A DNA stretch of 64,000 nucleotides from Micavibrio sp. UBA6145 (GCA_002423205.1 DIUZ01000024.1:255506-319505), one strand, 5' to 3'. Shown: positions 17,494-26,677, counted from the stretch's first letter. Made by a program: numbers and translations. Notes: generated from the sequence alone by a model not told the origin.

Positions 17494-17537
17494 TTGGAAA
17501 CTCCAATTTATTTTTCAAAAAAATTTTCTTAAGAAAA
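17494..17537. promoter_or_regulatory. Two palindromes upstream of the zeta-like gene
   Basis: TTGGA-AAC-TCCAA (17494-17506) and the perfect 14-base palindrome TTTTCTTAAGAAAA (17524-17537) lie in an unusually A/T-rich stretch 46-90 bases upstream of the start codon. They could be operators; nothing in the sequence says for which protein. The rest of the 278-base gap to smpB shows nothing further. Confidence 0.4.
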
Positions 17538-17726
17538 AACCAACTCCGGTAATGGTTACAGGCCGGCATGACTGCCCGGAGCGTGGCGGATTACTTATAT
17601 TTTCATAGGGTTTTACCCATGTTGTCTTTTAACAAAGCCGCGGAATGATGCGATGCAATGTACGCATAGCGGGTATGCAAAAAACGCCAAAAGTGCGGTT
17701 TTGCAAGGTGATTTCAGAAGCCGCGT

Positions 17727-18221
17727 TTATTTCTCGCGCAGAAGGCTGCGCTTGTTGCGCGACCAGTCGCGGGCTTTTTCAGTCGCGCGCTTGTCGTACA
17801 TTTTTTTGCCCTTACCAAGGGCAATTTCCACCTTCGCGGTATTGCGCCCATTGAAATACAGGCGGGTCGGGATGATCGTATAGCCTTCGCGCTTGATGGC
17901 ACCGATGAAGCGGTCGATCTCTTTCTTGTGGAGCAGGAGCTTGCGCGGGCGCTTGGGCGCGTGGGTGGCCAGGGCGTTGGCCATTTTATAGTCTTCAATC
18001 GTGGCATTGAGCAGGAACAGCTCGCCGCCTTTTTCACCGACATAGGCCTCGGCAATGCTGGCATGGCCGGAGCGCAGGGATTTAACCTCGGACCCGGTTA
18101 ACTGGATCCCGGCCTCGATCGGGGTTTCGAGGGCGTAGTCGTAACGCGCACGTTTATTGACGGCAATGGGTTGCCCCGCCGTCAGGAAGTTTTTACGTTT
18201 TTTATCTGCTTTATCCGCCAT
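17727..18221 (-). CDS. smpB: tmRNA-binding protein SmpB
   Basis: A 164-aa protein that binds tmRNA (SsrA) and brings it to stalled ribosomes for trans-translation. Family patterns: 'NKRARYDYALETPIEAGIQL', 'TGSEVKSLRSGHASIAEAYV' and the basic tail 'DKRATEKARDWSRNKRSLLR'. I start at 18221 ('MADKADKKRKNF'); the frame extends 10 codons further without better support. The ssrA gene itself is not in the window. Confidence 0.97.
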   Translation of the reverse strand: MADKADKKRKNFLTAGQPIAVNKRARYDYALETPIEAGIQLTGSEVKSLRSGHASIAEAYVGEKGGELFLLNATIEDYKMANALATHAPKRPRKLLLHKKEIDRFIGAIKREGYTIIPTRLYFNGRNTAKVEIALGKGKKMYDKRATEKARDWSRNKRSLLREK

Positions 18222-18319
18222 AAGGCGCGGATTTTGGCATGAAATCCGCAATACATAAACTCGTTTATTCGGGGCTGTTTTACTTGGCTTTTTATGAACG
18301 AAGCATTTAGGGTTGAATT

Positions 18320-20266
18320 ATGATCCGGCGCCTTTCATTAACGATTTTATCCGTCACTGTTCTGGCCCTTGCATCGACGGCGGGTTACGCCGCCGACAGC
18401 GTGCAGGCGATCAAGGACGCATCACGCGGCAAATGGTCCGCCGCCAAATCCGCCGCCGGTACCGGCACAGCACGGGACCTTGTGACATGGATGTACCTGA
18501 CATCGGGCGACACCAGCGTCAGCTTCTCCGAAATTGCAGCTTTCGTTACCAAGCACCCGGAATGGCCGGCGGCTGACCGTCTTTACAAGGTGGCCGAAGG
18601 CCGCCTGCCGTCGAATTTGAGCGATGCGCAGATCCTCAACTGGTTCTCGCGCAATGCACCCGTCACCGGCGCGGGCATGAAGCGGTACATGGGCGCGATG
18701 GAGCGTCAGGGCCGTGAACAGGAAGCCGTGCGTACGCTGAAAGAATGGTGGGTCACCGCCAATCTTGGTGCGGAAGAGCAGAAAAATATTCTGAGCACCT
18801 ACAGCCGGTACCTGACACAGGCCGACCATGTGCGCCGTCTGGAACGTATTCTGGGCGATCACCAATACACACCGGCGCGGGCGCTTGCGTCTGAAATCGG
18901 CCGCGGCTATCAGCAGGTGGTTGAAGCGCGTGTCGCTTTACAGGAAGGCGGCAACGGTATTTCCAAACGCATGAGCGAAGTGCCGTCGGGCCTTATGAAC
19001 GATACGGGCCTGCTGTTGTCGCGTGTGCAGTTCCGCCGTGCCAACGGCGAAACCGATGGTGCCATCGCGCTGCTCAACCAGGCACCGCCCGCAGGCACGA
19101 CGACCGATCCGTCTGCATGGTGGAAAGAACGCAACATTCTGGCCCGCCGCAAATTTGAGCAGGGTGATTACCGCACTGCGTACAAGCTTGCGTCCCAGCA
19201 CGGCCTTCCGATGGAAGGGCAGGATTTTGCCGCCGCTGAATTTTTCTCAGGCTGGGTTGCGCTGCGCTTCCTGCGCCAGCCGGGGCAGGCGTTTGATCAC
19301 TTTGAGCGCCTGTATAACAACGCCGCCACACCGATCACGCGCGCACGCGCCGCATACTGGGCGGGCCGCGCATCGGAAGCATTGAACGGCCGCGAGATTG
19401 CCACCCAGTGGTATCAGGCGGCTGCGCAATACCAGACGACATTCTATGGCCAGCAGGCGGCGGAGCGTATTGGCATGCGTCTTGATCTTGCGAACGGCGA
19501 CCGCCCGCAGATCACTGCGGCGCAAAAGGCCGCATTCAACGGCAGCAGCCTGACACAGGCAACCAAACTTCTGGACCGTGCGGGCCTGAAAGAACAACGC
19601 GCGCAATTCCTGCGCGCCATGATGAAGGCGTCGCAGACACCGCAGGATTATTCGCAGCTCGCGGATATGGTCATGTCGATGAACCTGCTGGACACCGCGC
19701 TGAAGGTTGCGAAGGAAGCTGAAAAATCCGGCATCACGCTGGTCGATTACCAGTTCCCGACCATCATGCGTACGCTCTCGTCTTCGGGCAATGCGGACAA
19801 GGCGCTGGTCCATGCGCTGATCCGCCAGGAAAGCCAGTTCGACCCGAATGCCGTGTCGGTATCCGGTGCTTTGGGCCTGATGCAGATCATGCCGGCCACA
19901 GGCAAATACACGGCCAAGAAAAACGGCCTGTCGCACAATACGGCATGGCTGACATCCAAGCCGGAGCACAATGTCGAAGTCGGTTCGATGTATATCGAGG
20001 AACTGCTCAAGAAATATAAGGGTTCGGTCCCGATGGCCGTGGCCGCATACAATGCCGGGCCGGGCCGGGTTAACCAGTGGGTTAAGGAATTCGGCGATCC
20101 GCGTGCGGATAATGTCGACCTGATCGACTGGGTTGAATCGATCCCGATTTATGAAACCCGCAACTACGTCCACCGCGTCATGGAAGGTTATGCCGTTTAC
20201 CAGGCCAAACTGGACCGCGGCCATACCCCGGCGCTGCGCGTCGAGCGTATATCCTATAATCCTTAA
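18320..20266 (+). CDS. slt: Soluble lytic murein transglycosylase (Slt type)
   Basis: A 648-aa periplasmic enzyme cleaving the MurNAc-GlcNAc bond of peptidoglycan with 1,6-anhydro formation. It has a signal peptide (cut near 'GYAADS'), a long superhelical U-domain of TPR-like helices (about residues 30-470) and a C-terminal GEWL-like SLT domain with catalytic Glu504 in 'LIRQESQFDPNA', then 'GALGLMQIMPAT' and 'AVAAYNAGPGRVNQW'. A structured hairpin follows before the response regulator gene. Confidence 0.95.
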   Translation: MIRRLSLTILSVTVLALASTAGYAADSVQAIKDASRGKWSAAKSAAGTGTARDLVTWMYLTSGDTSVSFSEIAAFVTKHPEWPAADRLYKVAEGRLPSNLSDAQILNWFSRNAPVTGAGMKRYMGAMERQGREQEAVRTLKEWWVTANLGAEEQKNILSTYSRYLTQADHVRRLERILGDHQYTPARALASEIGRGYQQVVEARVALQEGGNGISKRMSEVPSGLMNDTGLLLSRVQFRRANGETDGAIALLNQAPPAGTTTDPSAWWKERNILARRKFEQGDYRTAYKLASQHGLPMEGQDFAAAEFFSGWVALRFLRQPGQAFDHFERLYNNAATPITRARAAYWAGRASEALNGREIATQWYQAAAQYQTTFYGQQAAERIGMRLDLANGDRPQITAAQKAAFNGSSLTQATKLLDRAGLKEQRAQFLRAMMKASQTPQDYSQLADMVMSMNLLDTALKVAKEAEKSGITLVDYQFPTIMRTLSSSGNADKALVHALIRQESQFDPNAVSVSGALGLMQIMPATGKYTAKKNGLSHNTAWLTSKPEHNVEVGSMYIEELLKKYKGSVPMAVAAYNAGPGRVNQWVKEFGDPRADNVDLIDWVESIPIYETRNYVHRVMEGYAVYQAKLDRGHTPALRVERISYNP

Positions 20267-20294
20267 GTTTAGACCCCCATGCGGAGGCTTTTCA

Positions 20295-20332
20295 GATGAT
20301 TCCCACGCCCCCCGGAATGGGGTAGAATCATC
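20295..20332 (+). promoter_or_regulatory. Hairpin immediately before the response regulator start
   Basis: GATGATTC (20295-20302) pairs with GAATCATC (20325-20332), and an inner CCCC/GGGG stem extends it. It ends two bases before the ATG at 20335 and contains the only G-rich stretch that could serve as ribosome site, so it may limit translation of the regulator or terminate slt transcription. The pairing is seen; the role is inferred. Confidence 0.5.
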
Positions 20333-20334
20333 CC

Positions 20335-20994
20335 ATGCATTTGCTGATTGCCGACGACCATACCCTGTTCCGTGACGCGCTTGTCGAATTCATGCGCCGG
20401 GAAACCCCGTCGGCGCAGGTCGATGTTGCCAAATCTCTGCCTGAGGCCATGGACCAGATGGCGCTGCTCAAAAAGGTTGATCTTGTCCTTCTGGACCTGC
20501 GCATGCCGGGCATGGCGGGCCTCGACGGCATATCGGATATGCTGCAAAAATACCCGGGTCAGAAAGTGGCGATTTTGTCGGGCACGGCGGATGAGGCTGA
20601 TGTCAAAGGCGCGCTGGGCCGCGGCGCGGTTGCGTATTTCCCCAAGACCATGTCGGCGACCAGCCTTCTGAACGCCATCAAACTGGTACTGGCGGGTGAG
20701 CGTTTCGTGCCGCTGAATCAGGGTATGGATGTGATGCCGTCGCATTATGCCGACACGCCGACCAAACCCGCCAATATCAGCGAGGCGGATACCACATTGC
20801 TTGAAACCCTGACCCCGCGTGAGCGCGAGGTGCTGGTCTATCTGGGGCGTGGTGCTTCGAACAAGGAAATTGCGCGGGACCTTAACCTGCAGCTTCCGAC
20901 CATTAAACTTCATGTTGCTGGTGTATGCCGCAAACTGGGTGCGAAGAACCGCACGCAGGCCGCGCTGTTTGCCCAGAACATGGGGCTTGCGTGA
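20335..20994 (+). CDS. LuxR/NarL-type response regulator
   Basis: A 219-aa two-domain regulator: receiver with acidic pair 'IADDHTLFRD' and phosphoacceptor Asp54 in 'LVLLDLRMPGM', and a C-terminal LuxR helix-turn-helix 'LTPREREVLVYLGRGASNKE' continuing to 'TIKLHVAGVCRKLGAKNRTQ'. Its stop overlaps the GTG start of the hybrid kinase by four bases, making the two a probable signalling pair. Target genes are unknown. Confidence 0.93.
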   Translation: MHLLIADDHTLFRDALVEFMRRETPSAQVDVAKSLPEAMDQMALLKKVDLVLLDLRMPGMAGLDGISDMLQKYPGQKVAILSGTADEADVKGALGRGAVAYFPKTMSATSLLNAIKLVLAGERFVPLNQGMDVMPSHYADTPTKPANISEADTTLLETLTPREREVLVYLGRGASNKEIARDLNLQLPTIKLHVAGVCRKLGAKNRTQAALFAQNMGLA

Positions 20995-23192
20995 AAGATG
21001 TATATCTAAAAATCAAAGACCGTGTGTCCGGGCGGGCTGTTGCGATTCTGGGCATTGTTGCGATTGTCGGTTTTCTGGCGCTGGTTTACGCCGTCATCAA
21101 CGAACAGGATACGGTCCACCGTCAGTACCGCGTCAAGAATGCCGTCTTTATCAGCCTGAAAAATGCTTACCAGGATTACCAGACGCCGATGCTGATGCAT
21201 CTGGCGGGGCAGGCGCAGGACCCCGGCGTGGTACAGGACCGTTACCTGTCGCTGGTCCGTCATATCGATGATCTTGAAAAGGTTGCGACCAATCCCAAGA
21301 ACCTTGCCGCGCTGAGCGAGATCCGCGAGCACCTGAAACAGGTGCCGCCCGAAGCGTTCACGCAGGACAATATGCGCCATGTCATGAGTGTCATGGGCGA
21401 TATCCAGACGCTGTTCCTTGGCATCGACATGCGCATTGCGCAGAAGGGTGCCGAACTGGACGCCAGCCAGACCATGCATCTGTTTGCAGAAGGGCTGATG
21501 GGGTTTGCGGCGATCCTGCTTCTGGCGCTGGTCGTCAAAATCCTGATCAGCCAGTCCAATTCCATGCAGGTGATGCGCGTTGAAAAAGACACGCAATTGG
21601 CCGCCATTGAAACATCACGCGACGGTATCGTCATCCTGGACGATCAGGGGCGCATCATCTTTATGAACCGCGCCTTTGCGTTGCTGCATTACCTGTCGGG
21701 GCTTGGGCGCAAGGATTCCATCGGTATGAAATGGTCGCGCCTTTATGACGAGCGCAGTTCGGAAATCGTGCGTAATGAAATTCTGCCTGCGGCCAGGGAC
21801 AAGGGGTTCTGGCACGGCGAGAGCAACCTGATGAATACGCGCGGGCAGCCGTTTACCGCGTATCTGTCGCTGACCGCGCTTCAGGACGGCGGGTTTATCG
21901 GCACGGCGCAGGACACGCGCGAAAAACGCGAGCGTGAAAAAGAAACCGAAGATTTGCGCCTGCAATATTACCAGGCACAGAAAATGGAATCGCTGGGCCG
22001 TCTGGCCGGCGGTATCGCGCATGACTTTAACAATATCCTTGCGGCGATTACCGGGTACGGCGAATTCCTGACGCAGGATCTGCAAAAAGGCACGCCGACG
22101 CATGGGTTTGCGGAAAAGATTTTAATGGCGACGTCCCGCGCCAAGGGGTTGATCGAACAGATCCTGACGTTCTCCCGCACCAACGACAAGGGCAAGACCG
22201 AGCTGAACCTGACCGAAGCGGTGGCGGAAGTCATCGCCATGCTGCGCGCGTCGCTGCCGTCGGGTATTTCCATCGATATGATGGATGCGGGGGAGTCTGC
22301 GTATATCAGCGCCAACCCCACCCAGATGTCACAGGCGCTGATGAATTTATGCGTGAATGCGCAGGATGCCATGGATGGGCGCGGGCGTCTGAACATCACG
22401 CTGGATACGGTGGAAGAATCCACCATGGATTTGCCGGCAACGGTATTGGTCGATATCTACCCCGAAGATAACCGTGCGGCACCGGTGTTTATCAATTCCC
22501 ACGGCAAGGGCCGCACCAGCATGGTGGTGGGACACGTCGTACAGGGCCTCAAATATGCACGCCTGTCGGTCAGCGATACGGGCGCGGGCATCCCGCGTCA
22601 TGTGATGGAACATATGTTTGAACCGTTCTTCACCACCAAGCAGGTCAACAAGGGCACGGGTCTGGGCCTTGCTGCGGTCCACGGTATTGTCATGTCGCAT
22701 CGCGGGGTTTTGTCGGTGGATACGACGATCGGCAAGGGGACGGTCTTTTCGATCATGTTCCCGGTGGTTGAACCGAGCGAGGCGGCGGCGGAAGAAGAAG
22801 AGGCCGAAGACACAACCGCCAATTCCGGCCGCATTCTGGTCATCGACGACCATGACGATGTGCGTATGACGACCTGTGAAATGCTGCAGCGTGCGGGTTT
22901 TGAGGCGTTCGACAGCAAGATGCCGAGCGAGGCGCTGGATCTGATCCGCGACAATCCGAAACATTTCGATCTGGTGATCACCGATTATTCGATGCCGGAA
23001 ATGACGGGCATGGAGCTGGCCACGGCGGCGGCGGCGATTGCGCCGGGCCTGCGGTTTATTCTGATCAGCGGTTATGCCGAGGCGCAGACCCGCGAGAAAA
23101 TCGCATCGGTCAGCGAGATCAGGGATGTCATTAAAAAACCGGTCACATCGGCTGAACTTGTGAAACGCGTAAAGGCTGTTCTGGCATCGTAA
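20991..23192 (+). CDS. Hybrid sensor histidine kinase (CckA-like) with receiver domain
   Basis: A 733-aa membrane kinase. Start is the GTG at 20991, overlapping the regulator stop. Layout: membrane helix (about 15-35), periplasmic helical sensor region, second membrane helix (about 165-185), PAS domain (about 200-320), HisKA with 'GRLAGGIAHDFNN' (His344), ATPase with 'DTGAGIPRHVMEH' and 'NKGTGLGLAAVHGIV', and a receiver with Asp665 in 'VITDYSMPEMTG'. The kinase core resembles CckA more than NarX-type kinases usually paired with LuxR regulators, so phosphate may pass His-Asp-His-Asp or via another phosphotransferase. The signal is unknown. Confidence 0.92.
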   Translation: MKDVYLKIKDRVSGRAVAILGIVAIVGFLALVYAVINEQDTVHRQYRVKNAVFISLKNAYQDYQTPMLMHLAGQAQDPGVVQDRYLSLVRHIDDLEKVATNPKNLAALSEIREHLKQVPPEAFTQDNMRHVMSVMGDIQTLFLGIDMRIAQKGAELDASQTMHLFAEGLMGFAAILLLALVVKILISQSNSMQVMRVEKDTQLAAIETSRDGIVILDDQGRIIFMNRAFALLHYLSGLGRKDSIGMKWSRLYDERSSEIVRNEILPAARDKGFWHGESNLMNTRGQPFTAYLSLTALQDGGFIGTAQDTREKREREKETEDLRLQYYQAQKMESLGRLAGGIAHDFNNILAAITGYGEFLTQDLQKGTPTHGFAEKILMATSRAKGLIEQILTFSRTNDKGKTELNLTEAVAEVIAMLRASLPSGISIDMMDAGESAYISANPTQMSQALMNLCVNAQDAMDGRGRLNITLDTVEESTMDLPATVLVDIYPEDNRAAPVFINSHGKGRTSMVVGHVVQGLKYARLSVSDTGAGIPRHVMEHMFEPFFTTKQVNKGTGLGLAAVHGIVMSHRGVLSVDTTIGKGTVFSIMFPVVEPSEAAAEEEEAEDTTANSGRILVIDDHDDVRMTTCEMLQRAGFEAFDSKMPSEALDLIRDNPKHFDLVITDYSMPEMTGMELATAAAAIAPGLRFILISGYAEAQTREKIASVSEIRDVIKKPVTSAELVKRVKAVLAS

Positions 23193-23683
23193 TGGATCCA
23201 TTACCCAAATCTGGCGAAGAGCAATTCGATATCGCCATTCAGTTCGACGGCACATGGACGCACCAGGGGACGCCGATGACGCGCATGCCGCTGGTGCGGC
23301 TGTTTGCGGGCATCATGACGCGCGACGCGGCGGGGGATTACTGGCTGGTGACACCGGTTGAGCGCGGGCGCATCGACGTGGCCGATGCTCCGTTTATCGT
23401 GGTCGGGTGGCGGCAGGATGGCGGTACCCTATATCTGAACGACAATCTGGGACGCGAAGCGGCGGTCGATGCTGCGCATCCCTTGTGGCTGCGGACACCC
23501 AGGGGTGTGGACGGTCCCAAGGTGCCTTATCACCAGCTTGGCGGCGGTATCGAAGCCCGGCTGAATACGTCCGTATATTATGATCTTGTTGAACTGGCCC
23601 TCGCTTCCGGCGGGCCGAATAATGACGGGTGCCTGTCCATCGCAAGTGCGGGGACGGCCCATCCTTTAGGGGTTTTGCCATGA
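23192..23683 (+). CDS. DUF1285 family protein
   Basis: A 163-aa protein matching the DUF1285 pattern: 'IQFDGTWTHQGTPMTRMPLV' followed by 'LFAGIMTRDAAGDYWLVTPV' and, later, 'PFIVVGWRQDG'. The ATG overlaps the kinase stop by one base and the stop overlaps the next gene's ATG (ATGA), so it is embedded in a translationally coupled run. The biochemical role of DUF1285 is not established; structures show a two-domain beta fold. Confidence 0.88.
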   Translation: MDPLPKSGEEQFDIAIQFDGTWTHQGTPMTRMPLVRLFAGIMTRDAAGDYWLVTPVERGRIDVADAPFIVVGWRQDGGTLYLNDNLGREAAVDAAHPLWLRTPRGVDGPKVPYHQLGGGIEARLNTSVYYDLVELALASGGPNNDGCLSIASAGTAHPLGVLP

Positions 23684-24915
23684 CGCCAGTTTTGAAGCTT
23701 CCGATGACGCAATTCAGCTCGCCCGGTCTGCGCCGGGTGTTCGATGTGCTGGGGCCGGGCAACGCCATGCTGGTCGGCGGGTGCGTCCGTGCCGCCGTGC
23801 TGGACGACCGCCGCGCCTATCTGGATATCGACATCGCCACCAAACTGACCCCGGAAGAGGTGACGAAGCGGTGTTACGAAGCCGGGATGAAGGTTATTCC
23901 GACGGGCGTGGAGCACGGGACCGTGACCGTGGTCCCGGATGGGCCGCAGGCGTTTGAAATTACGACCCTGCGCCGGGATGTTGAGACTGATGGCCGCCGC
24001 GCCGTCGTTGCTTTTACGGAATCGTGGGAAGAGGACGCGCAGCGCCGCGACTTCACCATGAACACTTTGCTTATGGATATGGACGGCAATGTCTATGACC
24101 CGACGGGGACGGGGGTTGCCGACCTCAAGGCCGGGCTGGTGCGGTTTGTCGGCGACGCCGATACACGGATCAAGGAAGACAGTTTACGTATTCTGCGGTT
24201 CTTCCGGTTTCATGCGCGCTATGGCAAGGGCATGCCAAATGTTACAGGCTATCAGGCATGCGTTCACAACCGCGATCTTCTGAAAAATCTTTCCCGCGAA
24301 CGTGTGACGGGTGAGGTGCTCAAGCTGCTGACGGCGGAAGACGCAGCAGTTTCACTTAAGGCCATGATTGAAGGTGGCATCTTAGAAGGGCTGTGGCAAA
24401 AAGAGTGGTCGGAAAAAGGTTATAATATTCTGCGCTGGGTTGCAGTTTCACTGGAAGTTGAACAGCCAGACATGGTGCTTCTCATGTATTGTATGAAGCC
24501 AGAAAATGCGCAGGCACTGGATGAGCTTGTGGCGCAGTTCTTTGTGTTATCAAATCGTCAGAAGCGATTCCTGAATGATATTCTTATTGTTCTGAATAAG
24601 GTTACTGATACCGCGAAGAAAAATACTTATTTGCATGGCCGTGACGCGACCATTGCAGCCACGCTTTTATCCAAGGTTTACAAGAACCCAGCCGTGGATG
24701 CTACGGCATTGGAGGCCGCGGGCATTACCGTGCTTCAGGCACCACTTTTAATGTTCCCCATCACCGCGCGGGACATCATGTTTGAGTTTAAGATCGCCGA
24801 AGGGAAGCAGCTTGGCGATGTTCTAAAACAGGTTGAAGAGTGGTGGCTGGAATATGATGGCGATGCCGGCAAGGGTGTATGCCTGGAACAGGCACGGCGA
24901 CTGCTGAATACCTAA
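23680..24915 (+). CDS. cca: CCA tRNA nucleotidyltransferase / poly(A) polymerase family
   Basis: A 411-aa class II nucleotidyltransferase that repairs or adds the CCA end of tRNAs. The head domain shows 'MLVGGCVRAAVL', the metal-binding pair in 'YLDIDIATKLTPEEV', 'RRDFTMNTLLMDMDG' and 'RIKEDSLRILRFFRFHARYG'. I start at 23680 (ATGA overlap with DUF1285). Base composition changes inside the gene: from about 24.3 kb to the end third positions become visibly A/T-richer than in the head domain. Whether it is CCA-adding or a poly(A) polymerase cannot be told; alphaproteobacterial members of this length are usually CCA enzymes. Confidence 0.92.
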   Translation: MTPVLKLPMTQFSSPGLRRVFDVLGPGNAMLVGGCVRAAVLDDRRAYLDIDIATKLTPEEVTKRCYEAGMKVIPTGVEHGTVTVVPDGPQAFEITTLRRDVETDGRRAVVAFTESWEEDAQRRDFTMNTLLMDMDGNVYDPTGTGVADLKAGLVRFVGDADTRIKEDSLRILRFFRFHARYGKGMPNVTGYQACVHNRDLLKNLSRERVTGEVLKLLTAEDAAVSLKAMIEGGILEGLWQKEWSEKGYNILRWVAVSLEVEQPDMVLLMYCMKPENAQALDELVAQFFVLSNRQKRFLNDILIVLNKVTDTAKKNTYLHGRDATIAATLLSKVYKNPAVDATALEAAGITVLQAPLLMFPITARDIMFEFKIAEGKQLGDVLKQVEEWWLEYDGDAGKGVCLEQARRLLNT

Positions 24916-24963
24916 TGTAACAATGGGTATTCGGGGGCCGATCACAATGTGACAGACGATGGC

Positions 24964-25845
24964 TTAAGGCCAGCGGACTTCGGGCGGCAGGGACATCAGG
25001 ATGGCTTCGACATTGCCGCCGGTCTGAAGACCGAAGACCGTGCCCCGATCATAGAGCAGGTTGAATTCGACATAACGCCCGCGCTTGATCAGTTGCTGTT
25101 GGCGCTGCGCATCTGTCCATGGGCGGCTCATCATCCTGTCCACAATCTGTGGATAGATTTTGAGGAAGGTTTCACCGACGGCGCGTGAAAAAGCCATGTC
25201 CGCATTCTGGTCGCCGGTGTCGATGTAGTCGTAAAAAATGCCGCCGGCACCACGAGCTTCGTTGCGATGCTTGATGAAAAAGTATTCATCGGCCCATTTT
25301 TTGAAGCGGTCGTAATAGTCAGCGCCGTGACTATCACAGCATTCTTTGAAAGCGGCGTGGAAAATGGCGGTGTTTTCCGGGTCGTCGAACATGGGATTGA
25401 GGTCCGCGCCCCCGCCAAACCAGCCTTTGGACGTCTTTATACGGCGGGTGTTCATGTGGACGGCGGGTACGAGGGGGGAGCGCATATGCGCGACCAGCGA
25501 TATGCCGGCGGCCCAGAATTCGCCGCCGTTTTCGTCCGCGCCGGGGATTTTGGAGCGGAATTCGGGTGAAAACTGGCCATGGACGGTCGAGATATTGACG
25601 CCGACCTTCTCAAACACCCGGCCACGCATCACTGACATCTCACCGCCGCCGGTGTCACCCTGCTGACTAGAATCGTGATGGTCGCGAACCCAGGTTTTCC
25701 GCTCAAAACGACCCGGTGCCATGTCTTTATGCGGACCGCTGACCAGTTGGTCTTCCAGCGCTTCAAACGCGGCGCAAATCCGGTCGCGGAGGCTGCGGAC
25801 ATGGGCGACCCAGTCGTTTTCCAAATCGGTGATAGTCATGGACAT
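24964..25845 (-). CDS. hemF: Oxygen-dependent coproporphyrinogen III oxidase HemF
   Basis: A 293-aa enzyme converting coproporphyrinogen III to protoporphyrinogen IX with O2 in heme synthesis. Patterns: 'GGGEMSVMRGRVFEKVGVNI', 'HMRSPLVPAVHMNTR', 'FGGGADLNPMF' and 'YVEFNLLYDRGTVFGLQTGG'. The family length is about 300. It forms a two-gene minus-strand unit with trmL, two bases downstream of it, and lies next to the heme-requiring bc1 genes. Confidence 0.97.
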   Translation of the reverse strand: MSMTITDLENDWVAHVRSLRDRICAAFEALEDQLVSGPHKDMAPGRFERKTWVRDHHDSSQQGDTGGGEMSVMRGRVFEKVGVNISTVHGQFSPEFRSKIPGADENGGEFWAAGISLVAHMRSPLVPAVHMNTRRIKTSKGWFGGGADLNPMFDDPENTAIFHAAFKECCDSHGADYYDRFKKWADEYFFIKHRNEARGAGGIFYDYIDTGDQNADMAFSRAVGETFLKIYPQIVDRMMSRPWTDAQRQQQLIKRGRYVEFNLLYDRGTVFGLQTGGNVEAILMSLPPEVRWP

Positions 25846-25847
25846 AG

Positions 25848-26351
25848 TCAGATGCCTTTTGTGTGTAATTCTGGCGTGTTTATGGACCCGCTTGCCGTTT
25901 GGCGCAAGGCTTCAGACAGGGCAAAGCTGGCTGCAGTCACAACATTCATGGATCGTACGCCGGATCTCATCGGGATTTTGATGGTGGCATCGCATTGTTT
26001 GTAAACGCTTTCCGGCACGCCGGCGCTTTCGCGGCCCAGGATCAGGATGTCACCGGGCTGAAAGACGAAGTCCCACAGGTCGGTTACGCCGTCGGTTTCG
26101 ACCAGAACGGCGCGGGCGGTGCCTTTATTCTTTAAAAACGCATCCCATGAGGAGTGTTTCTGTAAGTCGACATGTTGGATGTAGTCGAGGCCGGCGCGGC
26201 GGAATTCCGCCTCTTTCCAGGGGAAGGTGGTGGGTTCGATGACGTGCATGGCGACATCCAAACAGGCGCATAGGCGCATCGCGGCCCCGATATTCTGGGG
26301 AATATCAGGCTGGTAAAAGGCCAGGGCCACGGATGAAGGTAATGAGCACAT
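25848..26351 (-). CDS. trmL: tRNA (cytidine/uridine-34-2'-O)-methyltransferase TrmL
   Basis: A 167-aa SPOUT-class methyltransferase acting on the wobble base of tRNA-Leu. Patterns: 'VALAFYQPDIPQNIGAAMRL', 'DILILGRESAGVPESVY' and the knot 'IPMRSGVRSMNVVTAASFAL'. I start at 26351 ('MCSLPSSVALAFYQP'); the frame runs 42 codons further upstream but that stretch has no family similarity. Followed immediately by hemF. Confidence 0.95.
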   Translation of the reverse strand: MCSLPSSVALAFYQPDIPQNIGAAMRLCACLDVAMHVIEPTTFPWKEAEFRRAGLDYIQHVDLQKHSSWDAFLKNKGTARAVLVETDGVTDLWDFVFQPGDILILGRESAGVPESVYKQCDATIKIPMRSGVRSMNVVTAASFALSEALRQTASGSINTPELHTKGI

Positions 26352-26677
26352 GGGCGTAATGAGCCAAAAGAGAGGCGATATGTACAGGACATTTATTGGT
26401 ATGGCGGCGCGGCGCATGCTTTTGAGCGGCGTGGGCCCTCCGCCCGGTGCGCAAAACCGTGACGCTGACATCGCCAAACGTCAAAAATCAGCCAAACTAG
26501 AGCCGCAACCCGGCTGAACTGGCCTATACCGGGCGCACACGAGCTGTGGATATCCAGGCCACTATCCGCCGGGTAGCACCATAATTCAGTTGCTTAAGCT
26601 CCATCTTTGGGTATTTTCAGCGGCGTTTATGCGAGATAGCATAGCGCATTGAAGATTCTTGCAGGTGATTCAAAATC
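26352..26677. other. Divergent intergenic region trmL / petA
   Basis: A 326-base gap that must hold the promoters for trmL-hemF (minus) and petABC (plus). The only structure I see is a weak AGCCG/CGGCT hairpin (26501-26515). A ribosome site GCAGGTGA lies ten or more bases before petA. No clear FnrL, RegA or other operator was found. Confidence 0.4.

Noticed and set aside
17640..17726. Terminator after smpB
   Set aside because: A run of T's exists on the minus strand but the bases before it do not form a self-complementary stem.
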